Assembly (NCBI RefSeq): GCF_900313065.1 | Contig: NZ_OMPU01000004.1 | Span: 323,474-387,473, forward strand | Direction: 5' to 3' | Length of the DNA stretch: 64,000 nucleotides | From: Kiloniella sp. EL199 | GTDB taxonomy: Bacteria > Pseudomonadota > Alphaproteobacteria > Kiloniellales > Kiloniellaceae | In this document: piece by piece, positions 49,454 to 58,938 of the stretch | Layout of the letters: each line of letters begins with the position of its first letter | Position numbering within the stretch: the stretch's first letter is position 1 | The notes under the pieces: generated by a model | The model's database searches: none | What the model was told of the DNA's origin: nothing | Seen by the model: the letters and a program-made list of their open reading frames with translations, nothing else | Position numbers and translations under genes: made by a program

Positions 49454-51052
49454 ATGAAAATGAAGATCAGACGAGAGAGACCAAGCCAAAGACTTCACCA
49501 TAGAGTGTCTGCGCCTATTCGTATTGATCTGACAGATGGCGTTTATAAAGCTCATGACTGGAGCCTGGGTGGTTTCGCCATTAATGACTATCAAGGTAAA
49601 ACTGATGTCGGCGAAGAACTACCGGGAACATTACACATTCCCTTCCAAGGTTTTGATATCTCCTTCCCCTTTGTAGCTGATGTCATACGGAAAACTGATG
49701 ATAATCAACTAGCCGTAAAATTCCAGGACCTGAGCGAACGTGAAGTGGAAATGATGACCCACTTTGTTGATGAGCTGGTTCGCGGTTCCATGACTTCTGT
49801 TGATGATGCTCTTTTAAGGATTGATACCCCGGTAACACCAGTCCCCACGACGCCCGATAAAAATGACAGCAAGCAGATCCCTCTGAAGCGTTGGTCTCTA
49901 AAACCAATCCTCTTTACACTTTTTTATATATGCCTAGGGGCCCTGGTAATTGGTTATGCTGGGCTAACAGCTTATAGCTACATCTTCCGGATGGAAATAA
50001 ACACAGCTGTTGTTACTGCCCCAGTGGAACCTTTAAAAGCTTCTGTTACTGGTAAAATTCAAAAAGTTATTGTTCCTTCAGATGTGCTTGTACCAGGAAA
50101 GACACCAATTGTTGTTTTTGAGGACCCTAAGTTAAAAGAGGACATTGATCTCGCACGGATCAAAATTGATCGTCGCGCTATGGAGGTACTGGCCAGGCAG
50201 AAGGAACTAGAATCTGAAATGGCCAAGGTGAATGACTATCGCCTCATAGCCGAAGGAGAGATTGCCCGACTAAAGAGCAGAGTTAGTACCCTCGCCCATC
50301 AGGTAAAGCTTGCTCACAATCAAATGGTCAGACTTAAAAATCTCGAGAAGAAAGGCTGGATGAGTAAAGCCCGCCGAGAAGAGATTGAAGCACAACATGC
50401 GAAAGTTCGTGGAGAGCTTGAAGAAGCCAAAATTCTTTTATCTGAACGTCAAACACTTCTAAGTACCCTGGATGAAGGACGTTATTTCTCTAGTGGACGC
50501 TTTGAAGGAAATATAAGCGAAAGACAAACTGATCTAGATCTGGCTCTTAACCGTGTCACACTTGCAAAGAGTGAATTACAGGCCCTTATGAGCCACCGTG
50601 ACCGTCTTGCTATCCATGCGCCTTCTGACGGTCGGATCCTTAGGTTTTTAAAACTCGAAGGTAACCCCATCAAACAGGGGGAAACCATCGCCCTTTTTGA
50701 AAAAGATGAACGCCGAACGATACATGCCTTTCTAACCCAGGAAGAAGTCCTCGAGGTCGGTCTTGGAGATAAAGCAACCATCTTCTTTCCTTCCATAGAT
50801 GAAAGAGCTGATGCCTTTGTGATTAAGGTCGATCGTACCAGCGGCTTCGTCGAAGAAATGCAATCCCGTTACCAATGGCGCGGCCCCAAAGATCGTTCTG
50901 CTCTTATCGTTCTCTCTTTTATTGGGCTGACCTCAGAGGAAATCCGAAGCCGCTTTTCACCTGGTTTGCCTGCTATAGTGATTTTTGATCGTGGAAACAC
51001 CAGCGAGCTTACCAGCAAAGTTACTGCCATGGTTGTTGAAAGGGGGGCCTGA
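49454..51052 (+). CDS. alg44: Alg44-like c-di-GMP receptor and membrane-fusion protein
   Basis: 532 residues. The N-terminal PilZ domain keeps both c-di-GMP signatures: RLHHR (RxxxR) near residue 15 and DWSLGG (DxSxxG) near 36. One membrane helix lies at about 155-180. The C-terminal half is a HlyD-like periplasmic domain with a coiled coil (about 235-350) and lipoyl-like barrel (IHAPSDGRILRFLKLEGNPI). A second ATG at 49460 is better spaced from GAGGAG. It activates polymerisation by Alg8 when c-di-GMP is bound. It overlaps alg8 by one base. Confidence 0.88.
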   Translation: MKMKIRRERPSQRLHHRVSAPIRIDLTDGVYKAHDWSLGGFAINDYQGKTDVGEELPGTLHIPFQGFDISFPFVADVIRKTDDNQLAVKFQDLSEREVEMMTHFVDELVRGSMTSVDDALLRIDTPVTPVPTTPDKNDSKQIPLKRWSLKPILFTLFYICLGALVIGYAGLTAYSYIFRMEINTAVVTAPVEPLKASVTGKIQKVIVPSDVLVPGKTPIVVFEDPKLKEDIDLARIKIDRRAMEVLARQKELESEMAKVNDYRLIAEGEIARLKSRVSTLAHQVKLAHNQMVRLKNLEKKGWMSKARREEIEAQHAKVRGELEEAKILLSERQTLLSTLDEGRYFSSGRFEGNISERQTDLDLALNRVTLAKSELQALMSHRDRLAIHAPSDGRILRFLKLEGNPIKQGETIALFEKDERRTIHAFLTQEEVLEVGLGDKATIFFPSIDERADAFVIKVDRTSGFVEEMQSRYQWRGPKDRSALIVLSFIGLTSEEIRSRFSPGLPAIVIFDRGNTSELTSKVTAMVVERGA

Positions 51053-52650
51053 TGGATAACCTCCAATCATATAAGTACTTCGTGGATGATCCAGATAGAC
51101 CGGTTCCTTTTAAAGAGAAGTGGTCGCCGAAGATGCTCTATCACATCTGGCTTTATTTCATGATCTGTTTCATTGCACTGACTGCCCTCCCCAATAACTA
51201 CTGGGATCCGCAAGTCAGGGAAGTCACTATCATCATCGGTACCCTTGGGATATGGCGTTATGGTTGGTGGTTCACCCATGCGGTTCGGGCACGCATCTAT
51301 CAATATTTAGTCTATCCAAAACTTCGGGCTAAAGCGGATGCTGTCTTTGCCAGTGGTTGGAAGGCAAGTCATGTTCACTTCATGATGACTACCTTTAAAG
51401 AACACCGGCAAGTTACTGAAATGGTGATGCAAAGTATCATTGACCAAATAAAGGATTTGGGATCACCAGGTACGATATGGCTTGGGTCTGGAGATATATA
51501 TGACGAGAGAATTATCTCTAATTATCTACGACAGAACGCCAAAGGCATCGACCTTGATCTTGTCATCATTAGACAAAACCAGCCAGGTAAGCGCCTTGCA
51601 ATAGGCCTCGTTCTGAGGGCAATGAACCGAGGTAATATTGGCAAGGACGATATTGTAGTTTTTATGGATGGTGATGCCATTATTGGCCCTGGCTGTGTAC
51701 GGAAATGTGCCACCCTATTCCTCGATGATCCTGATTTACAAGCTGTTACAACGGACGAAGAAGTCATCTGTTTTGGTCCGGCATGGGTAAGGACTTGGCT
51801 ACTTATGCGTTTTGCCCAACGACGGATTGCCATGCAAAGCCATGCCTTATCAAAGAAGGTTCTCACTCTAACAGGACGGATGTCTGTATTTCGGGCTAAA
51901 CACTTGGCGAGTTTGAAGATGATCAGGCTTTTAGAAGCGGATCATCTGGAACATTGGCTATGGGGAGAATTTCGTTTCCTATCGGGCGATGACAAGAGCA
52001 CCTGGTATTACATGCTACTCCAAAATGCCAAGATGCTCTACGTACCAGATGCCATGGTTTATACTATTGAGTTTATTGAAGGAACTGGCCTGGATCGAAT
52101 GGTTCAGAACTTTCGTCGCTGGTCCGGTAATATGCTCCGCAACGGTTCCCGTGCCCTTGCTTTGGGGCCACGTAAAATAGGTTTCTTTATCTGGTGGTGC
52201 ATCCTGGATCAACGTATTGCTATGTGGACCATGTTAGTTAGCCCGATCCTGGCTGTGATGACTACCCTGCTGCACAGTGCGAGTTATTTGATTTCCTATG
52301 CCGTTTGGATCGCTGTATCCAGGATGGCACTTTCTATCATTCTCTACAGCTATATGCGCCGGATCCATTTAGCCGTTCCTGGTATTTTGTATTTCAACCA
52401 ATTCATCAATGCAGCAGTTAAAGTTTACTGTCTCTTTCGTCTCTCCAAACAGCGTTGGAGCAACAGGGGAGATCAGAAATCCGCTGATGGTACCGGTTGG
52501 CTCGAAGTATTCCGAACAACAATGGCTTCATATCTCACCGCCCTTTATCTCGCTATGCTTTGTTTAGGTGTTACGCTCTATTCGGGCCTTATCCCTCTAC
52601 CATCCCTTCCAATGATCGAGATGGTTCTTAGCAGTATCTTTCCTTATTAA
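51052..52650 (+). CDS. alg8: Alg8-like family 2 glycosyltransferase (polymerase)
   Basis: 532 residues. N-terminal membrane helices are followed by a GT2 domain with the DxD-type DGDAI, the TDEE catalytic region (VTTDEEVICFG) and the acceptor motif QNFRRW, then several C-terminal helices. It polymerises GDP-mannuronate (or a related GDP-uronate) across the inner membrane together with Alg44. It is the second gene of a two-gene unit read from the 49409 promoter. Confidence 0.9.
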   Translation: MDNLQSYKYFVDDPDRPVPFKEKWSPKMLYHIWLYFMICFIALTALPNNYWDPQVREVTIIIGTLGIWRYGWWFTHAVRARIYQYLVYPKLRAKADAVFASGWKASHVHFMMTTFKEHRQVTEMVMQSIIDQIKDLGSPGTIWLGSGDIYDERIISNYLRQNAKGIDLDLVIIRQNQPGKRLAIGLVLRAMNRGNIGKDDIVVFMDGDAIIGPGCVRKCATLFLDDPDLQAVTTDEEVICFGPAWVRTWLLMRFAQRRIAMQSHALSKKVLTLTGRMSVFRAKHLASLKMIRLLEADHLEHWLWGEFRFLSGDDKSTWYYMLLQNAKMLYVPDAMVYTIEFIEGTGLDRMVQNFRRWSGNMLRNGSRALALGPRKIGFFIWWCILDQRIAMWTMLVSPILAVMTTLLHSASYLISYAVWIAVSRMALSIILYSYMRRIHLAVPGILYFNQFINAAVKVYCLFRLSKQRWSNRGDQKSADGTGWLEVFRTTMASYLTALYLAMLCLGVTLYSGLIPLPSLPMIEMVLSSIFPY

Positions 52651-52702
52651 ATTTGTGATTTAATTTTGAATCTCCCTTCTCAATCAAATTGTTTTCATTT
52701 TC

Positions 52703-52723
52703 TCAATTTGAAAATCAATTTGA
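52703..52723. promoter_or_regulatory. Tandem TCAATTTGA sites upstream of SGNH-algI unit
   Basis: TCAATTTGA occurs at 52703-52711 and 52715-52723, and a near match TCAAATTGT at 52684-52692. They lie 70-110 bp upstream of the sigma-54 promoter at 52796, a normal enhancer distance for NtrC-type activators. Confidence 0.55.
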
Positions 52724-52795
52724 TCCAAAATGAAATCCATTCTCCTACCTCAAAATAACACATTGATTTATATAACAATTTTCTCTCTCAACTCG

Positions 52796-52810
52796 TGGCA
52801 CATCCTTTGC
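52796..52810 (+). promoter_or_regulatory. Sigma-54 (-24/-12) promoter for the SGNH/algK-like/algI unit
   Basis: TGGCACATCCTTTGC matches the consensus fully at both elements. It lies 34 bp before the ATG at 52845. Confidence 0.88.
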
Positions 52811-52844
52811 TCTTATCAGTTAAATATCTGTGAGGAGAAAAACC

Positions 52845-54131
52845 ATGAGGACACAAACAGGTTCAACAAAAGTCTATTGCTTAAGTACCCTGCTCGTTTT
52901 TTTCCTCGGGCTAATGCCGGTATTTTTCAATGCCATTATTGATCCCTACGAACGGCATCAGTTGATCGATCTAGACTTGGACAAAAAGAAGGTCAGTGAG
53001 AAAGCTCACTATCCCCTTTGGAAGATTAATCACTACCCAGAAAATACAACTAACATCATTATTCTCGGTGATAGCCGTGCCCGAGCTCTACGAGATAAAT
53101 ACTGGCATGAGCTTGGCTTAAAAGGTGCTTATAATTTTGCCTATGGTGGGGCAACAATCTACGAAATTTATGACACCTTCAACTATGTCAAAGATAACCC
53201 CAATCTGAAAAAACTCATTATAGGTATTCAACTAAGAAGCTTTGATGAGGACCATAAAGGCGGCCTTAACCGGGTTCCTGAAGCTATAAGGCTGCATCAA
53301 AATACATTCCAGTACTATTCCAACTGGTTTGTTTCCCGCATTGCTCTGAAAAACCTAGAGCGCAAATATAAATCAGAGTTAAAACAAATTACCTCTGTAC
53401 TGCCTTCAATTATCTCTGCGGCAGATGCCCAGAACTTAAACCTTAACAATGGGCTAGAGAAATTAATTGATCCAGAAAACTGCCGAAACTGCCTTTTGCC
53501 TCAAGGTATCCCGTCTTCGCCTTATAGAACTCAACATATTGGTCAAGGGTATTACTTCGGACATGATCTCGGTAGATGGGGACGTTTATGGGATCCGATT
53601 TCAATCGACAGAACGCTTCCAAAGAAGTTCGACAAACAAGTACTGAAGAACGCGCGTTCTGATTGGCAAGCCTTCCACTTTTCAGAAAAACTCTGGGCCT
53701 ACCTTATTGATATTGCAACATGGTGCCAGAAAAATAACGTCGAGTTGGTATTTGTCATTCCCCCCACCATAGTGGAAATGCAGCAACGTATTGTCGATTT
53801 TGGTTATGGGGATCTTAATCACGAGTTTCGTAAAAACCTCTCTCGTCTAGGGGCGGTTATAGATTTTGACTTTGTAAACGAAGTCACCTTGGATCTAACC
53901 CGCTTCACCGATGCCTATCACTTTGATTACAAGCTCTCCAAGTTGATGGTGGGTGAGATAACAAGGTTTATCAAAGCTGATACTCCCTCAACAAAATTCG
54001 CGCTTAAACGTCGTAAGGACGTCATCTGTCCCATTCGATCTGAGGATATTTCAAACAAAATGGAGGATGAAACCTTCCTGGTCAAAGAAGGACAGGCCTG
54101 CCGGATATGGAGTATGAAAAATGACGGATAG
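52845..54131 (+). CDS. Membrane-anchored SGNH-type protein, probable polymer O-acetylation factor
   Basis: 428 residues from the ATG at 52845 (GAGGAG upstream). A GTG at 52830 would add five. A signal-anchor helix is at about residues 11-32. SGNH block I is ILGDSRARAL (Ser nucleophile) near residue 85, and block V is DAYHFD near 372. AlgJ, AlgX and DltD share this fold and motif order. Just upstream of an algI-type acyltransferase gene, it likely carries out or assists acetyl transfer to the polymer in the periplasm. Similarity to AlgJ is functional by context, not a clear orthology. Confidence 0.72.
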   Translation: MRTQTGSTKVYCLSTLLVFFLGLMPVFFNAIIDPYERHQLIDLDLDKKKVSEKAHYPLWKINHYPENTTNIIILGDSRARALRDKYWHELGLKGAYNFAYGGATIYEIYDTFNYVKDNPNLKKLIIGIQLRSFDEDHKGGLNRVPEAIRLHQNTFQYYSNWFVSRIALKNLERKYKSELKQITSVLPSIISAADAQNLNLNNGLEKLIDPENCRNCLLPQGIPSSPYRTQHIGQGYYFGHDLGRWGRLWDPISIDRTLPKKFDKQVLKNARSDWQAFHFSEKLWAYLIDIATWCQKNNVELVFVIPPTIVEMQQRIVDFGYGDLNHEFRKNLSRLGAVIDFDFVNEVTLDLTRFTDAYHFDYKLSKLMVGEITRFIKADTPSTKFALKRRKDVICPIRSEDISNKMEDETFLVKEGQACRIWSMKNDG

Positions 54132-55314
54132 AACAAAACGTACAGTCATACCAACCACAATCCTTTTAATGCTTACGGCTGGTATCTTTTACTGGCTTTG
54201 GCAAAACCATGATTGGCGCACAAAAAACGCCCCAACCGACCCGATTGTAAATGAATACATCAGCCAGGCTCGCGGATTACAAAAACAAGGCAAACTCAAT
54301 GATGCCATTGTGATCTTTGAAAAATACGCCCTACAAGGTTATCCCGATGCAATGTTTCATGTGGCAAAAGCTTACAGCCGCGGCTGGGGTGTTGAGCCTG
54401 ATTTGGATACAGCCCGTCACTATTACCTCTTAGCTGTTCAATACAGCTTTTCTTACAGGGCTGAAACAGCCCATGAACTAGGCCGCTTGTTTCAGAGATC
54501 CAAAGGTCCGGATTGCAACACCATTGCCGTTGAATGGTTTAAAAAGGCCCTGAAATGGAAATACAATAAAGCCGCTCTGCAATTGGCCATTCATTATGAA
54601 AAAGGCTTAGGGGTAGATCAGGATATCAACAAAGCGATCGAATATTATGAAATCGCAGCCAACTCCGGTATTGAGCAAGCGCTATTAAAGTATGCACGGC
54701 TTTTAGCCAAAGGAAGATATGGGATTACTCCTGATCCAGACAAAGCCTTATCCTTAACTGAGGTCGCCGTCATTTCACTGGAACAGAAAGCGCGTTCTGG
54801 CTCCGCAAGTGCAGCAAAACAATTGGGTCGTCTCTATAGAGATGGTGAGTTAATCAAGAAAAACACGACTAAAGCTGAAAGCTGGCTTCTTAAAGCAGCA
54901 CGATTAGGAAGTGTCGGTGGCATGCATGACTACGCCCACCTTCTGTTGGACAAAAAACCGCTTTCCAAGAACAACAGCTCTTCTGCACTTGATTGGCTAA
55001 ACAAAGCTGCTGACCTCGGTCATGGAGGAGCTATGACAGCCCTGGGGCGCTTTCACATCGACAAAAAATACGACTTGAAACCCGCCGGCGCACTAGAATT
55101 TTTCGAGCGAGGAACCAAGGTAGGGCACGGTGGAGCGATGGAAGAACTCGCCCGTCTCTACGCCAAGGGATACCTCGTTAAGGAAGACCGCCAGAAAGCT
55201 ATTGAGCTAGCCACAATTGGCAGCAACAAAGGTCACTTGGGCTGTAGCCGATTACTGGAAAAGCTGACCAAGAAGGCCAGCGCCGATAACCAAACTTCCC
55301 AAACAAAATCTTGA
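54121..55314 (+). CDS. Sel1-repeat (TPR-like) periplasmic scaffold, AlgK-like
   Basis: 397 residues. It has a single N-terminal membrane anchor (about residues 8-25) with no lipobox Cys. Eight or so Sel1 repeats follow (for example AMFHVAKAYSRGWGVEPD, ALQLAIHYEKGLGVDQD, AMEELARLYAKGYLVKED). It overlaps the SGNH gene by 11 bp. AlgK scaffolds the alginate export complex through similar repeats, and this protein takes that place in the cluster. It is anchored differently from lipoprotein AlgK. Confidence 0.75.
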   Translation: MTDRTKRTVIPTTILLMLTAGIFYWLWQNHDWRTKNAPTDPIVNEYISQARGLQKQGKLNDAIVIFEKYALQGYPDAMFHVAKAYSRGWGVEPDLDTARHYYLLAVQYSFSYRAETAHELGRLFQRSKGPDCNTIAVEWFKKALKWKYNKAALQLAIHYEKGLGVDQDINKAIEYYEIAANSGIEQALLKYARLLAKGRYGITPDPDKALSLTEVAVISLEQKARSGSASAAKQLGRLYRDGELIKKNTTKAESWLLKAARLGSVGGMHDYAHLLLDKKPLSKNNSSSALDWLNKAADLGHGGAMTALGRFHIDKKYDLKPAGALEFFERGTKVGHGGAMEELARLYAKGYLVKEDRQKAIELATIGSNKGHLGCSRLLEKLTKKASADNQTSQTKS

Positions 55315-55325
55315 GGAGATAAACC

Positions 55326-56843
55326 ATGGTATTTAGCTCTCTTGAATTCATTTACCTCTTTCTGCCTCCAGTTTTGTTGGTGTTCTACCTGCTTCGTTTT
55401 CTGCAGTGGGAGAACGGTATAGTTTGGTGGCTGATTGCAGCTTCCCTAGCTTTTTATGCTTGGTGGAGCCCCATACACCTTATTCTTCTGCTCTTCTCAG
55501 TAACAGCCAACTTTTATCTTCATAAGGTCTTGCTCGAACGTAAAAGCAGGCTCGTACTCACGAGTGGGATTATTGGAAATCTAGGATTACTTTTGTACTT
55601 TAAGTATGCAGATTTTCTTATCGGTAATGTAAATGCTATTGCAGGTTCTGAAATTCCGCTCTTGGGGATAGTACTTCCTCTTGCGATCTCATTCTTTACC
55701 TTCCAGCAGATCTCCTTCCTTTTTGATACCTATAGAGGTGAAATTGAGCAGTGTAATTTCTCCAAGTACTGCCTCTTTGTGGTCTTCTTTCCACAGTTAA
55801 TTGCCGGACCAATTGTTTTACAAAAACACACCATCCCGCAGTTCACTTTAAAGACCTTTACCCAACGCGTAGGCCTCAACTTTGCGACAGGTGCTACTCT
55901 CTTTGTCATTGGCTTGTTTAAGAAGATTGTCATTGCGGACGGTATTGCCCCCTACTCCACCTCTGTCTTTACCCTGGCAGAACAGGGACAAGCTCTGCCA
56001 ATTGACGTGGCCTGGATGGGGACCATTGCCTATACGTTCCAAATATATTTCGACTTCTCAGGCTATTGCGACATGGCACTGGGGCTTGCAAGAATGTTTG
56101 GCATCAAACTCCCTCTGAACTTCAACTCCCCTTATAAAGCCCAAAACATTGTCGATTTTTGGCGCCGTTGGCACATTACGCTTTCGGTTTTTCTCCGGAA
56201 CTACCTCTACATTCCTTTAGGCGGCAATCGGAAAGGTCCTGTTAGACGCTATGTAAACTTGACCATCACCATGTTACTCGGTGGGTTATGGCATGGTGCA
56301 AGCTGGAACTTTGTTTTCTGGGGTTTGCTACACGGTATCTATCTGTCCATTAATCACGCTTGGTCAGCAATTGGTTTTCACAAAAACCTCGAAGTCTTTT
56401 TCCATCCTCTTGTGATTAAGGTTTTCTACCATGCTTTAACCCTCTTGGGTGTTATGGTCGCCTGGATCTTTTTCAGGGCTGAAAGCTTTACAGGGGCCGA
56501 AACCATGTTGCTTAGCATGTTTGGGCAAGCCGGATATATCTACCCTGATATTATCAAGGACCTCGCTCTTGATCATGAGTTCTTCTGGTTTATCAGCTGT
56601 GTCATTGGTTTCATCATCTTCTTCTGTCCCAACTCTGTTGAAATCACGCGTAGATATCAACCGACCATCGACTACAAGAGCCTGCTGGATAAAACCCATC
56701 AGCTAAAAGCACGATTTATCAAAGCCTATGCCTGGCGCCCCTCAACCAACTGGTCCTGCGCCATGCTGGGAGTGGGCGTCATCAGCCTACTCCAGATCTA
56801 TCGTCTCGATGAACTTACAGAATTTATCTACTTCAATTTTTAG
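55326..56843 (+). CDS. algI: AlgI-like MBOAT O-acyltransferase
   Basis: 505 residues with about 11 membrane helices. MBOAT landmarks are PQLIAGPIV, DFWRRWHITLSVFLRNYLYIPLGG (landmark) and the catalytic His in GGLWHGASWNFVFWGLLHG. It passes acetyl groups across the inner membrane for polymer acetylation, in concert with the SGNH protein two genes upstream. It starts 11 bp after the Sel1 gene. Confidence 0.9.
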   Translation: MVFSSLEFIYLFLPPVLLVFYLLRFLQWENGIVWWLIAASLAFYAWWSPIHLILLLFSVTANFYLHKVLLERKSRLVLTSGIIGNLGLLLYFKYADFLIGNVNAIAGSEIPLLGIVLPLAISFFTFQQISFLFDTYRGEIEQCNFSKYCLFVVFFPQLIAGPIVLQKHTIPQFTLKTFTQRVGLNFATGATLFVIGLFKKIVIADGIAPYSTSVFTLAEQGQALPIDVAWMGTIAYTFQIYFDFSGYCDMALGLARMFGIKLPLNFNSPYKAQNIVDFWRRWHITLSVFLRNYLYIPLGGNRKGPVRRYVNLTITMLLGGLWHGASWNFVFWGLLHGIYLSINHAWSAIGFHKNLEVFFHPLVIKVFYHALTLLGVMVAWIFFRAESFTGAETMLLSMFGQAGYIYPDIIKDLALDHEFFWFISCVIGFIIFFCPNSVEITRRYQPTIDYKSLLDKTHQLKARFIKAYAWRPSTNWSCAMLGVGVISLLQIYRLDELTEFIYFNF

Positions 56844-56854
56844 GAGATCTTAGT

Positions 56855-58801
56855 ATGAAGCGCTTCATCCTCCCCCTTCTCCTATTAAGTGTTCCATTTG
56901 TGGCTTATTCTGAAGAGTACCCTGACTGGCTGATTACTCTTCAGGGCTCAAATCAAACATACAACACCCAAACACAGGAAGGCTCACGTAAAGGTGTTAC
57001 TCGTAAAGGCTTAATCTCTGTTTCTAAAAGCGGATCGAACCAGCTTGAAGTTTACTGGGAACCTGGCGCATACAGGGCAACATCTGTATTTAATCAGACA
57101 AAAATTATTGATGGTTTTGACCTCGATGATGTCTCTAGAACAAAGAGTTTCCGCTTCAATAAAGAGGGTGATACGGCCTACATCCGGACAACTAAAGGCC
57201 CTCAAGCTATTGTAGAGCTCATCTATAACCAAAAGAGCATCGTCGCCTGGCCTAGGCTTTCCATCGTGAGCCTCCTGTCCTTTCAAAAGACGGGGTTTTA
57301 TATCTCTCTATTTTCTAAGAAGACCCAAGCCACGGAGTTTTGGTTTTATTCTTTACCCTCTGATGATCACCTTCAGGCAAAGGGGGAAAAAGTCGGCACT
57401 TTAAAAAACTGTTCTCTACTCAGTAGTAAAGTCGTGAAAACAGGTATCGCTATGTCAGTCTACTGTGATCGGGAAAGAGGCAGTGATGTTGTTTTCTTAA
57501 GCTTCAAAACCGGCAAAATCGAGAAGATAAAAGCAACATCTGACGATGAATTCCTTGCCTATTCACATCTAAAAAAGAGCAAAGATAGCATTCCGGTAAT
57601 GTCATTATCCGGTAGCAATCAGGGACGCATCTTTTTCCACGCTATATCGCAGAGTTTTACCAAGTATCTTGGGGAGCCCATAGCCTACAGTTCTGATGAA
57701 AGCGGTAAACAAAGCTGGAGCCAGTCTTATAGAACCCTGAGCTTAGCCAACCTGTACAAAAAAACTGGTCATCCTGTTTTTGCCACACTTGCTCAACAGG
57801 CTATGGAAAGAACACTGGACCAGCAAAACCTATTAAGGGGCATAGGCGGAGATCACAATCCGTCTTGTGCTTGGGCATCTCGGATCTATTCAGAAGATGG
57901 CAAGAGCCCACTGTCTTTTATGATTAATCAGGGAATGATCTCGTCAGGTTTAATTTATGCCTGCGAGCTTCTTGGTGATAACTGTCCCCTTAAACTCAGA
58001 CAAGCAATCTTGAACAATGCATCTTGCTTGGCCGTTTCTTACGAGAAGTATTACCTACCTGACGAGGGACTTTATCGGATCCCCTATGCAGCCCCCTTTA
58101 GATATGACGGTATCTGGGCACCCTGGAACTGGCATATGATGTGGTCATCGGTCCTGTCATACGTTGGCCATGAGACCGATAATAGAGCCCTGACTAAACG
58201 TGCCCATTCCATAACAAACCGTTTTATTAAAACATGGGAAGAAACAAGAGAGCCCACCTCGAAAATTCTTTGGCGTTACTGGCCAGAACAATATTATCGC
58301 GGCTGGCAATCTGAAGACTTGGTTTCTGCATCTCGTCCAAAACAAAAAAAGAAAAACCTCCAGAAAGAGAGGTACGAGGATATAAACCACGCAAGCATTA
58401 GCCTGCTTGGCCTTTCACATATGAAGCAACAGCTATCTTCTGAACAAATAAACGGTTTAGAGAACACGTTGAAATTCTTGCTTCAACAAGGGACGATCCT
58501 CCCAAGAGATATGGATGGTCAGGGCCCGAGAAGCCCAAGGTGGCTACCTGGTGCAGGTTGGCATATCATTGCAAATCCAGCATTAGAACAGCTCTATTCC
58601 CGATATCTCCCGGGCGCCTCGACAGGCGATCAACATCTTGCTTATGCCCAACTGTTTGATCCAGAAAAAGAGTTTTCCATAGAGCTTAGCTTCTCACAAT
58701 GTCGGCAATCGGCTTGCGAAAAAATTAATAGCCATAGCTTTGATAACCCAAAGGAATTTTTAACAGAAAATCCAATCTTTAGCCTCAGAGAAATCCAATA
58801 G
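56855..58801 (+). CDS. Secreted protein with probable (alpha/alpha) toroid domain, function unknown
   Basis: 648 residues. A signal peptide (cleavage about VAYS-EE, residue 20) is followed by a beta-rich N-terminal half. The C-terminal half is rich in helices and aromatic residues: LYRIPYAAPFRYDGIWAPWNWHMMWSS near residue 415, given only as a landmark, and YEDINHASISLLGL near 508. Such toroids occur in polysaccharide lyases and uronyl C5-epimerases. It occupies the position where algG/algL would be expected, 11 bp after algI. A lyase or epimerase acting on the polymer is the leading guess, but no family was recognised with confidence. Confidence 0.6.
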   Translation: MKRFILPLLLLSVPFVAYSEEYPDWLITLQGSNQTYNTQTQEGSRKGVTRKGLISVSKSGSNQLEVYWEPGAYRATSVFNQTKIIDGFDLDDVSRTKSFRFNKEGDTAYIRTTKGPQAIVELIYNQKSIVAWPRLSIVSLLSFQKTGFYISLFSKKTQATEFWFYSLPSDDHLQAKGEKVGTLKNCSLLSSKVVKTGIAMSVYCDRERGSDVVFLSFKTGKIEKIKATSDDEFLAYSHLKKSKDSIPVMSLSGSNQGRIFFHAISQSFTKYLGEPIAYSSDESGKQSWSQSYRTLSLANLYKKTGHPVFATLAQQAMERTLDQQNLLRGIGGDHNPSCAWASRIYSEDGKSPLSFMINQGMISSGLIYACELLGDNCPLKLRQAILNNASCLAVSYEKYYLPDEGLYRIPYAAPFRYDGIWAPWNWHMMWSSVLSYVGHETDNRALTKRAHSITNRFIKTWEETREPTSKILWRYWPEQYYRGWQSEDLVSASRPKQKKKNLQKERYEDINHASISLLGLSHMKQQLSSEQINGLENTLKFLLQQGTILPRDMDGQGPRSPRWLPGAGWHIIANPALEQLYSRYLPGASTGDQHLAYAQLFDPEKEFSIELSFSQCRQSACEKINSHSFDNPKEFLTENPIFSLREIQ

Positions 58802-58835
58802 ATAATACTTTAATTGGATCTCTCTTTTTCTTTTC

Positions 58836-58873
58836 TCAAAATGAGAAAATCAGCTTTTATCCTTTCAATATGA
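58836..58873. promoter_or_regulatory. Two TCAAWWTGA palindromes upstream of algD
   Basis: TCAAAATGA (58836-58844, inside the larger dyad TTTTCTCAAAATGAGAAAA) and TCAATATGA (58865-58873) lie 66-103 bp upstream of the sigma-54 promoter at 58939. They resemble the sites before the other sigma-54 units. Confidence 0.55.
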
Positions 58874-58938
58874 AAAACCACTTGAATAATATTTTCAAAG
58901 GCCACCACTAACCCATTGTAATTACATAATTATAAAAA

